Source of the DNA: Chitinophagaceae bacterium
GTDB taxonomy: Bacteria; Bacteroidota; Bacteroidia; Chitinophagales; Chitinophagaceae
Length of the DNA stretch: 11,816 bases
NCBI GenBank assembly: GCA_947481355.1
Contig: CANKGM010000040.1
Span: forward strand, 1 to 11,816
Reading direction: 5' to 3'
Shown: piece by piece, positions 1 through 6,854 of the stretch
How the letters are laid out: the number at the start of each line of letters is the position of its first letter
How positions within the stretch are numbered: the first letter of the stretch is position 1
Translations under genes and position numbers: made by a program
The notes under the pieces: generated by a model
Told to the model about the DNA's origin: nothing
What the model saw: only the letters and a program-made list of their open reading frames with translations
Databases searched by the model: none

Positions 1-1
1 A

Positions 2-472
2 TATAGTTATGCAAAAGTAGGATGGTTAAAAGGTGACAATGCATTATTGGAGCAAGGAGTTACCACTGCTATATATCAACATCTTATTGAACGAGCATTT
101 GAATTAGGGTGTAAACAAATAAATCTTGGAGGAACTCCTCCATTTCTTGAGAGTGGGGTATTGAAATATAAAGCTAAGTGGCAGCCAAGGTTTTGTCCAG
201 ATATATATTATGCAGAAAATTATCTTCTTCTTAATCCTTCAATTAATGCTGGTTACAATTTTTTGAAGAATAATTCATTGGTTGCATTTGGTTTAACAAA
301 TGAATTAATAGTACTAAGTGCTAAGTTGCCTGAAGAGACGCATATTCCAGGTCACCTTCTTAGTGATATTCGAGCTTGGTTCTTATTGAGACAAGAAAGA
401 GTAGATAATCATACTGATGGCATGGATGAACTTCCAGAGCATTTAAGGTATTGGTATGAGAAAGTCAATTAA
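2..472 (+). CDS. GNAT/FemAB-like acyltransferase, C-terminal part (5' cut by window)
   Basis: The frame is open from base 2 to the stop at 472, giving 156 visible residues. The first in-frame start-like codon (TTG at 47) lies inside a conserved stretch, so the real start is upstream of the window. The visible part resembles the C-terminal half of the GNAT_6/BioF2-like acyltransferase fold. A helix in an 'ALLEQGVTTAIYQHLIERA' context is followed by a strand and loop, 'INLGGTPPFLESGVLKYKAKW', where a Gly-rich turn leads into the K-x-K-W segment typical of these proteins. Members transfer acyl or aminoacyl groups to amines in cell wall, glycan or small-molecule pathways; the substrate here is unknown. 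It ends 45 bases before the end of the convergent methyltransferase gene. The superfamily is likely; the reaction is unassigned. Confidence 0.75.
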   Translation, partial: YSYAKVGWLKGDNALLEQGVTTAIYQHLIERAFELGCKQINLGGTPPFLESGVLKYKAKWQPRFCPDIYYAENYLLLNPSINAGYNFLKNNSLVAFGLTNELIVLSAKLPEETHIPGHLLSDIRAWFLLRQERVDNHTDGMDELPEHLRYWYEKVN

Positions 473-517
473 AAATTTCTCTAAATAATTCCATTACTAG
501 TAAGCTCTTTATTCAAA

Positions 518-1216
518 TTAGAATTTTTTCAATAAGAATAGTTTATGGCAATGATTAATATCTGGTAAGCTCTCTAACGAAAACCCTATTTCTTTTCCCC
601 ATATATTTATTTGATTCGCAGTTGTTGGAAAGTCATACCCCCTCATGTGATTCTCTATAAGTTCATTTTCTTCTAATGTAATGTGCAACCAATTAGTTTT
701 AATGTCATGTACATATTCATCAATATACTTGTCTCTATCTTGCCCATCTTGTTTAAAGTGGTCTATTAGAATAACTACCCCACCTGCATCAAGTTTTGCA
801 TAGCATTTTTTTAGGAGCTCCAATTTTTCTTGGTCTTGTAAGTGGTGGAACGCATAGCTACTGTATATGACGTTATATGTATTGTGGAGTTTATCGATTT
901 CCATTTCCATTGGACCAGCCAGTAAGGAAAATGGAATATTGATTTTGGCAAGGTTTAGTTTCGTGTATTCTAATACCGCACTGGAAAGATCGATCCCAGT
1001 ATAAGAGTTAATCTGACATCGATCCATAATAGTTGATAGCTGATAAGCATCGCCACATCCTAAGTCTAGAACATTGACTGATGTGTTTTTGAAATTATTC
1101 TCCCAAACTGAAGTGGTTATACTGCCAAGATCACGATGAAACATATAGTTATGGGCAATGATTTTTTGATAAATGGACCAATTTTTTGAAAAAAGCGCAA
1201 CTGAATTTTCTCTCAT
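518..1216 (-). CDS. class I SAM-dependent methyltransferase
   Basis: A 232-residue soluble protein with the class I methyltransferase core. Motif I is VLDLGCGD at residues 49-56 (SAM-binding Gly loop). The acidic residue at the end of strand beta-2 is D76 in 'TGIDLS'. 'YAFHHLQD' at 121-128 is the usual motif after strand beta-4, and 'GGVVILID' at 145-152 is beta-5. An N-terminal helical cap of about 45 residues and an insertion at about 155-205 (acidic, with Trp and His) probably form the substrate pocket. No signal peptide or membrane segment is seen. The gene stands alone: it converges on the acyltransferase gene and diverges from the ATP-grasp gene across 282 bases. The methyl acceptor cannot be predicted. 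The ATG at 1216 fits, being preceded by an A-rich leader without a clear Shine-Dalgarno. Confidence 0.9.
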   Translation of the reverse strand: MRENSVALFSKNWSIYQKIIAHNYMFHRDLGSITTSVWENNFKNTSVNVLDLGCGDAYQLSTIMDRCQINSYTGIDLSSAVLEYTKLNLAKINIPFSLLAGPMEMEIDKLHNTYNVIYSSYAFHHLQDQEKLELLKKCYAKLDAGGVVILIDHFKQDGQDRDKYIDEYVHDIKTNWLHITLEENELIENHMRGYDFPTTANQINIWGKEIGFSLESLPDINHCHKLFLLKKF

Positions 1217-1498
1217 ATATAATTTTTCTTTCGGTTTTACAAGTATAGGTATAAAATCAGAATCTTAGTTTTAGTTTTTGGAGATTATGGAATGCGGCAA
1301 ACAAATAAAAATAAATTTCAATTTACGTTTTAAGAAAATTTACCCAATCCAAAGCTTATTCTGCAAAAAGATAATCTAGCGATTTAAAAATGACAGCGAA
1401 GAGAAATAAATAGCCAATTAAATCGTTAATTGCATTAAATCTGTATGCTTACTTAGGGAAGTTCCTAGCCATACTTAAATTGGATATAAATTATTTAA
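1217..1498. other. 282-base intergenic region between divergent genes
   Basis: This is the gap between the starts of the methyltransferase (-) and the ATP-grasp gene (+), so it must carry both sets of start signals. It is very AT-rich. The only reading frames are tiny, the longest noted being 31 codons at 1287-1382 (+). An imperfect inverted repeat (GGAA-g-TTCC) lies at 1457-1465, about 35 bases before the ATP-grasp start. I see no RNA gene or convincing riboswitch. Confidence 0.6.
1240..1247 (-). promoter_or_regulatory. possible -7 element for the methyltransferase gene
   Basis: On the minus strand this reads TATACTTG, one mismatch from the Bacteroidota -7 consensus TAnnTTTG, and lies 23 bases upstream of the ATG at 1216. 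No TTG was found at the expected -33 distance, so this is a weak candidate. Confidence 0.2.
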
Positions 1499-2578
1499 AT
1501 GACCTTAAATACACCCCGTTCTGTTTTGCTCATAGGTTGGGATTCAAATATATGCCTTGGTGTACTTTATTGTTTGCATCGGTATGGTTTTACTTGTTAC
1601 TTATTGACGCACAATGCAAAAAATGCCGGAAAATTTTCGAGGTTTGTAAAAAAAGCATATTTCTATAACGAATCTGATAATCAGTCCGATCATATAATTA
1701 GGATAGTAAAGAAACATCAGATTGATTTGATTATGCCATATGATGAAATTGATATTCGAAAGGTTACAGAGAGTAGAGATTTACTGGGTAATTATGCAAC
1801 TTGTCTTTGGGGAACGGAACCAGATTTATTTAATATTGGTATCCATAAAGGAAAATTAGCAGAGTTTCTTGATGAGCATAATCTTCCATGTCCGCCTTTC
1901 ACCACATTTGATAATGAGGTTAAGCTAGAGAGTATTATTGCCGATTTTGGGTTTCCATTATTGGTTAAGCCCGTTAGAAGTTCTGCAGGCAGAATGATTC
2001 AAAAGATTTTAAATAGAGAAGCGTTGAATTCCTTTTTTACGCAGGAATCTGATCGCATATCAAATTTTATCTTACAGCCATTTATTGTTGGTTCAGACAT
2101 TACCTGTAATGTTATATGCAGGCATGGTGAAATTTTATGTTATACGATTCAAGAATCACCCATAAAGACAGGTTCTGATTTCAATTCAAATGATACACTA
2201 GAGTATCATGAAGATGCTCAAGTAATTTCAGTAGTTGATCGAATGATGAAGTTGTTGAATTGGCATGGCGTTGCGTGTGTAGACATTCGCAGAGATGCTC
2301 GTAACAACGCTATTTATGTACTTGAAATTAATGGTAGATTCTGGGCTTCTGTTGCACCATCTTATGTAAAAGCGGGAGTCAATTTTCCTGTTATACTGGC
2401 AATGTTATCTTTAGGGGAACAGGTTGAATTACCCAGGCAAAAAGAGGCCAATCAAATTTCACTTCAGAGATACATTGAGATGAAAAAGACTCGACAGAAA
2501 GTATCTTTTAGTGACACTAAATTCATGGCCTATTTTGCTGACCCCTTTGCGCGTTTTATGCAACTGGCATGGAGATAA
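1499..2578 (+). CDS. ATP-grasp domain ligase (carboxylate-amine ligase type)
   Basis: A 359-residue cytosolic protein. Residues 1-100 form a Rossmann-like pre-ATP-grasp domain, starting with 'VLLIGWDSN' and ending in the 'IDLIMPYDE' strand. The ATP-grasp core follows: 'IHKGKL' (115-120), the ATP-binding lysine in 'LLVKPVRSSAGRM' (K157 and a Ser/Gly-rich flap at 161-165), the linker strand 'LQPFIVGSD' (192-200), D262 in 'ACVDIRRD', and the Mg-binding pair E276/N278 in 'YVLEINGRFWAS' (R280 also conserved). This arrangement matches the PylC/CPSase-L-like group, which activates a carboxylate as acyl-phosphate and joins it to an amine. The substrates are unknown. The start at 1499 places the Rossmann strand at the N-terminus as expected; there is no strong Shine-Dalgarno. 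The gene stops 20 bases before the convergent OB-fold gene. The family is confident, the specific reaction is not. Confidence 0.88.
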   Translation: MTLNTPRSVLLIGWDSNICLGVLYCLHRYGFTCYLLTHNAKNAGKFSRFVKKAYFYNESDNQSDHIIRIVKKHQIDLIMPYDEIDIRKVTESRDLLGNYATCLWGTEPDLFNIGIHKGKLAEFLDEHNLPCPPFTTFDNEVKLESIIADFGFPLLVKPVRSSAGRMIQKILNREALNSFFTQESDRISNFILQPFIVGSDITCNVICRHGEILCYTIQESPIKTGSDFNSNDTLEYHEDAQVISVVDRMMKLLNWHGVACVDIRRDARNNAIYVLEINGRFWASVAPSYVKAGVNFPVILAMLSLGEQVELPRQKEANQISLQRYIEMKKTRQKVSFSDTKFMAYFADPFARFMQLAWR

Positions 2579-2598
2579 TTGTAGATATCTAAAACTAA

Positions 2599-3009
2599 TT
2601 ATTGTATTAAGGCATTGGTGATGACAACATCACTCAAAAATCCTTTGCAAAAACCTTTTATTTCAATAGTGTCGCCAACATTTACTTGACTAGTTACAGT
2701 AGAGTCGAGCGTAGCCATAACTCCGGAAAAAGGATCTGACGAGCTCAATGTTACACTATTTTCTCCAGCTTGTGTTTTTGCAGTTGCGCCTACCACGCCA
2801 GTAATCAATAATACTTTATCTAAGTATAGTTTATTAGCATTTGCTTCGTTCTCTTGAAAAGCCTTCACCAATTCATCTGCTTTAATGTTCATGGACTCAG
2901 CGTGTTCCATATCAAATTTTCTGTTCTTGGAATATATAAACACATAGTAGTAGCCTGAAGCAGCAATAATCAATATTAAAACAAGTGCAGACAGAATTAT
3001 TCTTTTCAT
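2599..3009 (-). CDS. membrane-anchored OB-fold protein (tRNA_anti-like family)
   Basis: A 136-residue protein with an uncleaved-looking N-terminal membrane anchor (about 4-26, hydrophobic, after MKR) and a periplasmic domain. Residues 43-136 match the pattern of the Bacteroidota 'tRNA_anti-like' OB-fold family: helix 'ADELVKAFQENEANANKLY', then 'DKVLLITGVVGA', a 'VTLSSSD' strand, 'VNVGDTIEIKGFCKGFLSD' and 'VVITNALI'. The Cys at 121 within GFCKGF lies at the position this family often keeps. The OB fold suggests binding of a ligand or partner protein; despite the family name there is no reason to infer tRNA binding outside the cytoplasm. It is the last gene of the five-gene operon, starting 6 bases after the beta-barrel gene. 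Confidence 0.85.
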   Translation of the reverse strand: MKRIILSALVLILIIAASGYYYVFIYSKNRKFDMEHAESMNIKADELVKAFQENEANANKLYLDKVLLITGVVGATAKTQAGENSVTLSSSDPFSGVMATLDSTVTSQVNVGDTIEIKGFCKGFLSDVVITNALIQ

Positions 3010-3015
3010 TTCAAT

Positions 3016-3909
3016 CTATTTTCTGAATTCTTTAGGTTTTCTTACAGTAAACACCCTGGATACATTAAATCCAAAGCGAATGTTTCCTTTTCCCCACTGG
3101 CCTGCCGTTTCATTAATGAAGGTTCTTTCGGTCATACCAGTTGAATTGGTTACATGAAGTTGAAATACGTGACCTCCTGTTTCAATGTCAAATCCAACTG
3201 AAAGTGAATTGTAATACCCATCTATCTTATTGAACCTATAATAATATTCTTGAGTAAAATTTACTCTTTTGCTGATTCTTTCCCTCATGCCAATACCTAA
3301 GGATATAAAATCATTAGGCGTATTTTTTGTTGCAACAATATTATAGTGAACAACCGTAGGGGTTAATTGCAGTGAAAAATAATCATTAAACTTTCTAGCC
3401 ATAATGATTTGGTGAGCAAAAGTAAATCTATCTGTTTCGTATGGAATGTATGTGGTATTTGTATTCCGTAATGATTTATACATCATAGTGCCTGCATAGC
3501 TCAATGAAAATGGGAAATTTTTGCCACCCGTAGATTGTGATAGCAACCTCATTTTAACTGTGCCATCGTATTGTTTTTCAAAAGTGCTTCTTCCAATTCC
3601 TACCATCAATGTTTTAGTAATACCATAATCCAAGCCTAAGCGCATAGAGGCCTGATCAAGTCCGAATAAATTATAACCACCGTCGCTTAATTGTCCGAAT
3701 CTGTGTAATATCCTGAAATCAAGTACACCTTTTCCTACATTCTCAATGGATTGTCCATTTACTATTCTCGTGCTTTTAAACGTAGCTGTAACAATATCTC
3801 GAACTGGTTCACTCTTTTCTGCAAATAGGTCAATCTGTGCTTGTGAAATGATAGGAGCAGTAACTGCAAATAATAGACCGAAAACAATGATTTTTTTTGG
3901 TGAAGGCAT
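3016..3909 (-). CDS. DUF5777-like outer-membrane beta-barrel protein
   Basis: A 297-residue exported protein. The signal peptide (1-24, Lys-rich then hydrophobic, cleavage after 'ISQA') precedes a mature chain rich in alternating hydrophobic/polar strands with aromatic girdles, for example 'SMRLGLDYGITKTLMVGIG', 'FPFSLSYAGTMMYK' and 'YNSLSVGFDIETGGHVFQL'. This is the pattern of an outer-membrane barrel. The N-terminal segment 'VTATFKSTRIVNGQSIE' plus 'GKGVLDFRILHRFG' is what I associate with the DUF5777 family of Bacteroidota, whose function is not established. It sits between YceI and the OB-fold gene, 3 bases after the YceI stop, so it belongs to the cytochrome operon. It may act as the outer-membrane component or ligand pore, but that is inference. 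Confidence 0.85.
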   Translation of the reverse strand: MPSPKKIIVFGLLFAVTAPIISQAQIDLFAEKSEPVRDIVTATFKSTRIVNGQSIENVGKGVLDFRILHRFGQLSDGGYNLFGLDQASMRLGLDYGITKTLMVGIGRSTFEKQYDGTVKMRLLSQSTGGKNFPFSLSYAGTMMYKSLRNTNTTYIPYETDRFTFAHQIIMARKFNDYFSLQLTPTVVHYNIVATKNTPNDFISLGIGMRERISKRVNFTQEYYYRFNKIDGYYNSLSVGFDIETGGHVFQLHVTNSTGMTERTFINETAGQWGKGNIRFGFNVSRVFTVRKPKEFRK

Positions 3910-3912
3910 TTT

Positions 3913-4461
3913 TTAATATTTACAGTTGATGGTGATTGATGCATCTGCAGCAATCTTGTCGCCTATGTATAGGCCTGTTATTCCATAATCTTTTATTTTG
4001 ATGACGAATTCGCCTTCAATTTGTGGTTGTCCTTTTTCAATCTTGAGCGTACCTTTTGTGCTAACTTTTTTTGCCACTCCATGGATGGTTAAATCACCAT
4101 CTACTGTAATTGGATAGCTGCCATCTTTTGAAAAATTAATCTCTTTCACGTTGGTGATGTATCCCTTGAAATCAGCTTTAGGAAATTTAGACGACTCCAT
4201 ATAATTTTCGTTGAAGTGGTCTTCCATGAGTTGGTTTTCAAACTTGAATCCTTTGACTAGTACTGCAAAAATGATTTGACCAGTTTGATCAACAAATTTC
4301 GAATCTGTTTGATTGTTAACAGCAGCAATTTTTTCTATACCTCCTGTGGCATTAAAAAATACTTGTCCTGTTTTTGTAGCATACACTTTCTGTGCATTAG
4401 TGGTAATAGTAAGAGCACACAAGAGTAGGGTCGAGAGAAGCGATAGGGCAGTTGTTTTCAT
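3913..4461 (-). CDS. YceI-family periplasmic lipid-binding-like protein
   Basis: A 182-residue secreted protein with a signal peptide (1-23, cleavage after 'TTNA'). The mature part shows the YceI lipocalin-like beta-barrel: 'GQVFFNATGG' near the start, 'FKFENQLMEDHFNENYMESSKFPKA' (the helix and Phe-Pro-Lys-Ala segment typical of the family) and the hallmark 'GDLTIHGVAKKVSTKGTL' (about 121-138). The barrel closes with 'ASITINCKY'. YceI homologues bind polyisoprenoid or other hydrophobic molecules in the periplasm, and in E. coli the gene neighbours a cytochrome b561 gene. That fits the heme-protein neighbours here. Spacing is 10 bases after the upstream lipoprotein gene. The actual ligand is unknown. 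Confidence 0.93.
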   Translation of the reverse strand: MKTTALSLLSTLLLCALTITTNAQKVYATKTGQVFFNATGGIEKIAAVNNQTDSKFVDQTGQIIFAVLVKGFKFENQLMEDHFNENYMESSKFPKADFKGYITNVKEINFSKDGSYPITVDGDLTIHGVAKKVSTKGTLKIEKGQPQIEGEFVIKIKDYGITGLYIGDKIAADASITINCKY

Positions 4462-4471
4462 GTTATAGTGA

Positions 4472-4843
4472 TTAATTATTTAGTGCACCTTTATTTATCC
4501 AGCTATTTATCTTTCTAATTGTACACGCATCTAATTTTCCTCCACCTTTAGGCATGTTCGAGGCCGTGCCATTTTGTAGAATTGAATTAATAAGCCTTCT
4601 ATTGTCAATGTATACTTTTGTGGAAGCGTAATTGTCTAAAATAATTCCAGCACCCATGGCTGCATTTCCACCATGACAGCCATTGCAGTTGGTGTTGAGA
4701 ATTGGGGCTACTACTGTACTATATTTTACATTGGATGTGTCGCACGCTACATTTTGATTATAAATGAGTTCAGCTTTGTCGTAATAGCATGAACTTATGA
4801 GAAACATTAAAAGGACAACAAACGGGATGGCTATTTTTTTCAT
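4472..4843 (-). CDS. one-heme c-type cytochrome-like lipoprotein
   Basis: A 123-residue lipoprotein. The hydrophobic signal ends in a lipobox, 'LISSC', with the lipidated Cys at 19. A single heme-attachment motif, CNGCH, occupies residues 53-57, and Met97 in 'ASNMPKGGG' is the likely distal ligand. The domain ends with 'INSWINKGALNN', the closing helix found in the planctomycete-type (PSCyt1-like) cytochromes of Bacteroidota. Two further Cys (34 in 'ACDTS', 107 in 'DACTI') bracket the domain and may form a disulfide; they recur in the second domain of the neighbouring lipoprotein. The gene starts 5 bases after that neighbour's stop, and the two are evidently related by duplication. It is probably anchored in the outer or inner membrane facing the periplasm or exterior. 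Confidence 0.88.
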   Translation of the reverse strand: MKKIAIPFVVLLMFLISSCYYDKAELIYNQNVACDTSNVKYSTVVAPILNTNCNGCHGGNAAMGAGIILDNYASTKVYIDNRRLINSILQNGTASNMPKGGGKLDACTIRKINSWINKGALNN

Positions 4844-4848
4844 ATTGT

Positions 4849-5547
4849 TTATTGAGGGTATCCTGCGTTAATCCATTTTTCGAACTGACTGATTTGACAA
4901 TCCACCATTTTGTTGGATGGAGGCATGCGTTGAGCAGGAGTTAGGCTAGTAGAATGAGTGATTGCATTTATAAATAATGCCTGGTTTGCTGATATATATG
5001 CTTTAGCACTAGCATAATCACCAAGGTATACATTTCCAGAGCCGGGTGAAATCCCATGGCATCCGTTACAATTTGTTGAAATCAATCCCTGGATAGGATC
5101 TGTATAGGTAAATTTCGTTGTATCACATGAGTTGATACAATTGGTATTTAATGCACCTTGGTTAATCCATTTTAGAATAGTGGCTATTTGGTCTGAAGTC
5201 ATTTTTGGACTATTCTTAGGTGGCATGCCATTGCCAATTATTGTATAATACGGACTTCTACTTGGGTTTTTAGCCGTGATGCCATTTTTTATTTGTGCAT
5301 AGTTAGTTATGGTGATGCCTTCTCTGTGAGAAATAGCATCATGACAGCCTGGTGAGCTACAATAAGTTGTATATAAGGGTAGTATTTCTGTATTAAAGCA
5401 GACAGTATCCGATTTTACATTGGGTGTTGGAGGGTCAACAATTATACTACCAGTGTCAGTATAGGTGGGCTGAACAATGCTTTCATGGGTGCATGAACTT
5501 GAAAAAAAAATCAATATAGGCAGGAGTAATGTTGATAAGGTTTTCAT
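4849..5547 (-). CDS. two-heme c-type cytochrome-like lipoprotein
   Basis: A 232-residue lipoprotein with lipobox 'FSSSC' (Cys19), a Pro/Thr-rich linker (25-47) and two tandem cytochrome-like domains of about 90 residues. Domain 1 has the heme motif CSSPGCH (63-69), a CX4CH spacing instead of the canonical CX2CH, with Met108 or Met116 as candidate axial ligands. Domain 2 has the canonical CNGCH (160-164) and Met208 or Met214. Each domain ends in a W-I-N-x-G helix ('LKWINQGALN' and 'FEKWINAGYP'). Domain 2 aligns well with the one-heme lipoprotein just downstream. It is the first gene of the operon; 218 bases separate its start from the divergent membrane-protein pair. Likely role: electron transfer at the cell envelope, partner unknown. 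Short 'cytochrome'-type domains of this class can also sit beside enzymes, but none is seen here. Confidence 0.88.
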   Translation of the reverse strand: MKTLSTLLLPILIFFSSSCTHESIVQPTYTDTGSIIVDPPTPNVKSDTVCFNTEILPLYTTYCSSPGCHDAISHREGITITNYAQIKNGITAKNPSRSPYYTIIGNGMPPKNSPKMTSDQIATILKWINQGALNTNCINSCDTTKFTYTDPIQGLISTNCNGCHGISPGSGNVYLGDYASAKAYISANQALFINAITHSTSLTPAQRMPPSNKMVDCQISQFEKWINAGYPQ

Positions 5548-5765
5548 GCGGTGAAATTATTCCCTTTAAATTGCGTTTACAAGAATCCTCATCACTTTTT
5601 GTTTAAGCATTATGATTTTTAACATCTTCTTTTATAAAGCATACACAAATCATTTATTTCTCGCTTAACACCTGATAATCTGTATGTTAAGACCATCTAA
5701 TTTTATTTATTTTATTTGTAGCTTCATCATAATTTATTTTTTAATATTTTTTTAGAAATAATGAA

Positions 5766-6377
5766 TTGTCAAGTGATCTATACACGAGTTTTTTCCCATT
5801 CTTAAAATACGTAGAGTTGAAACGAATCATGCACTTTTCATCATTGACGCTATTCTCTGTATTAAATTTTTATTTTCTACTTGGAGTATTCTTGAGGACA
5901 GGTGCTGAGCCTATGAATATTTTTCTATTGTCTCTCCTATGCATAGGTATGGTATTGACACTCAGGTTTCAATTGAGTTTGAAGCACGATAATCACGTAT
6001 TTTTTTTTGAGATTGTTAGAGCTATTTTCTTTGTAGTAATAGGTGCTGTGCTCACTTATTATTTGATACAGTTTCTTCATTTAAGTGTAGTGATTTCTTC
6101 ATCGATAGTTGGGCTTGGCGCTTCATTTGTTCCATCAGTTAACCGGAAGTGGGCGTTTGCTAGTCAATTGCCACCTTTAATGTATTGCGGAAGTTTTGTA
6201 GGTATGACTTCTCCAATTATCGCTAATGGCTTAGGTTTCATTATTTGTTCAGGTGCTATTGCAGGGATATTTTTTGTTATATCGCGAAACATGTTTCATG
6301 GAATTGGTGGTAAACTTGGAGCTGTAGCATTATGGGCAGTTTTTGTTACTTACTTTTTAATTATTTTTTTTAATTAG
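5766..6377 (+). CDS. unrecognised polytopic membrane protein A of a paralogous pair
   Basis: About 203 residues, strongly hydrophobic, with roughly six membrane segments (near 24-43, 50-70, 83-103, 107-123, 152-171 and 184-202). I do not recognise the family. The last 115 or so residues align with the whole next gene product. Shared features include the 'YCGSFVGMTSP' motif (140-150) and 'GGKLGA' (181-186), both near membrane boundaries. The first 70 residues (two membrane segments) are absent from the partner. The start is uncertain: the in-frame TTG at 5766 follows an A-rich leader, whereas the first in-frame ATG is at 5829 (residue 22), just before the first membrane segment and giving 182 residues. 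An in-frame stop at 5742 limits upstream extension. It is probably co-transcribed and coupled with the next gene (1 base between stop and ATG). Confidence 0.75.
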   Translation: MSSDLYTSFFPFLKYVELKRIMHFSSLTLFSVLNFYFLLGVFLRTGAEPMNIFLLSLLCIGMVLTLRFQLSLKHDNHVFFFEIVRAIFFVVIGAVLTYYLIQFLHLSVVISSSIVGLGASFVPSVNRKWAFASQLPPLMYCGSFVGMTSPIIANGLGFIICSGAIAGIFFVISRNMFHGIGGKLGAVALWAVFVTYFLIIFFN

Positions 6378-6378
6378 T

Positions 6379-6786
6379 ATGATTAATTCGATTGTATTGA
6401 TGGGTACAGCTATTTTCGGAGCAATATTTACTTCGATTGTTAGCATTGAATGGAAGCTAGGTGTTGTTCGTGCATCTGCATTGACTTCGTTAATAGTGGC
6501 ATTGTTCTTCCATTTCTTTCCTTCTCTATTATCACCTTACTTAACACAACATATCCCAGTTATTTACTTTGGCGCATCATTTGTTGGCATGGTATCACCA
6601 ACAGTACATCCAAAAAGGGTTCAAATTGCTATTTCAGCCTTCATTTATTCCCTTATTTACCTTAGCACCGAGGGTGTTTTTATGAAATATGGCGGTAGGC
6701 TAGGCGCTTCTGCATTCATTGCAATATCCTTTACCTATGGATTTCAGTTGGCCTTAAAGCGTTTCAAATTCTTACATTTTTTTTAA
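6379..6786 (+). CDS. unrecognised polytopic membrane protein B of a paralogous pair
   Basis: A 135-residue membrane protein with about four membrane segments. It shares with protein A the motifs 'YFGASFVGMVSP' (63-74) and 'YGGRLGA' (104-110), and the same spacing between them, so the two genes come from a duplication. The C-terminus is basic and aromatic ('LALKRFKFLHFF'). The ATG follows the stop of the upstream gene by one base, which suggests translational coupling and a hetero-oligomer. No enzymatic motif, signal peptide or known transporter signature is seen. Function unknown. Confidence 0.75.
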   Translation: MINSIVLMGTAIFGAIFTSIVSIEWKLGVVRASALTSLIVALFFHFFPSLLSPYLTQHIPVIYFGASFVGMVSPTVHPKRVQIAISAFIYSLIYLSTEGVFMKYGGRLGASAFIAISFTYGFQLALKRFKFLHFF

Positions 6787-6806
6787 AAGCAACTGGTTTC
6801 TTTTAA
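6783..6806 (+). terminator. weak hairpin at the end of the membrane-protein pair
   Basis: TTAAAAG and CTTTTAA arms (7 pairs, then one mismatch and two more A-T pairs) enclose a CTGG loop immediately at the stop codon of membrane protein B. The stem is AT-rich and no strong T-run follows, so this is a weak terminator candidate. Confidence 0.25.
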
Positions 6807-6854
6807 GCTTCTTGATTTTGCCGCTTCTAGCAGTGATATGTAGATACTGATTGT

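Noticed and set aside
494..503. Perfect 10-base palindrome TTACTAGTAA between convergent gene ends
   Set aside because: It has no loop and no T-run, so it cannot act as an intrinsic terminator; a chance match is likely. A similar TAGATATCTA at 2582-2591 was rejected for the same reason.
471..529. AAAAATT and AATTTTT arms flanking the end of the methyltransferase gene
   Set aside because: The arms are separated by more than 40 bases and consist only of A and T; a stable bidirectional terminator is not supported.
1287..1382. 31-codon plus-strand frame preceded by a GGAG-like ribosome site
   Set aside because: Short, low-complexity and Lys/Ile-rich as expected by chance in AT-rich DNA. It has no recognisable motif and no coupling to a neighbour.
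1452..1468. Imperfect inverted repeat around GGAA-g-TTCC upstream of the ATP-grasp gene
   Set aside because: Only four perfect pairs on each side of the centre, and no second copy was noticed. Too weak to call an operator.
1480..1668. 62-codon plus-strand frame overlapping the start of the ATP-grasp gene
   Set aside because: It overlaps the conserved Rossmann domain of the ATP-grasp protein in another frame, and its product has no family features.
3762..3953. 63-codon minus-strand frame across the YceI/beta-barrel junction
   Set aside because: It overlaps the signal peptide of the barrel protein and the end of YceI in another frame; both of those are clear genes.
6450..6665. 71-codon frame within membrane protein B, and similar frames at 9289-9471 and 10616-10813
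   Set aside because: All lie inside well-supported genes in another frame or on the other strand and show no recognisable domains.
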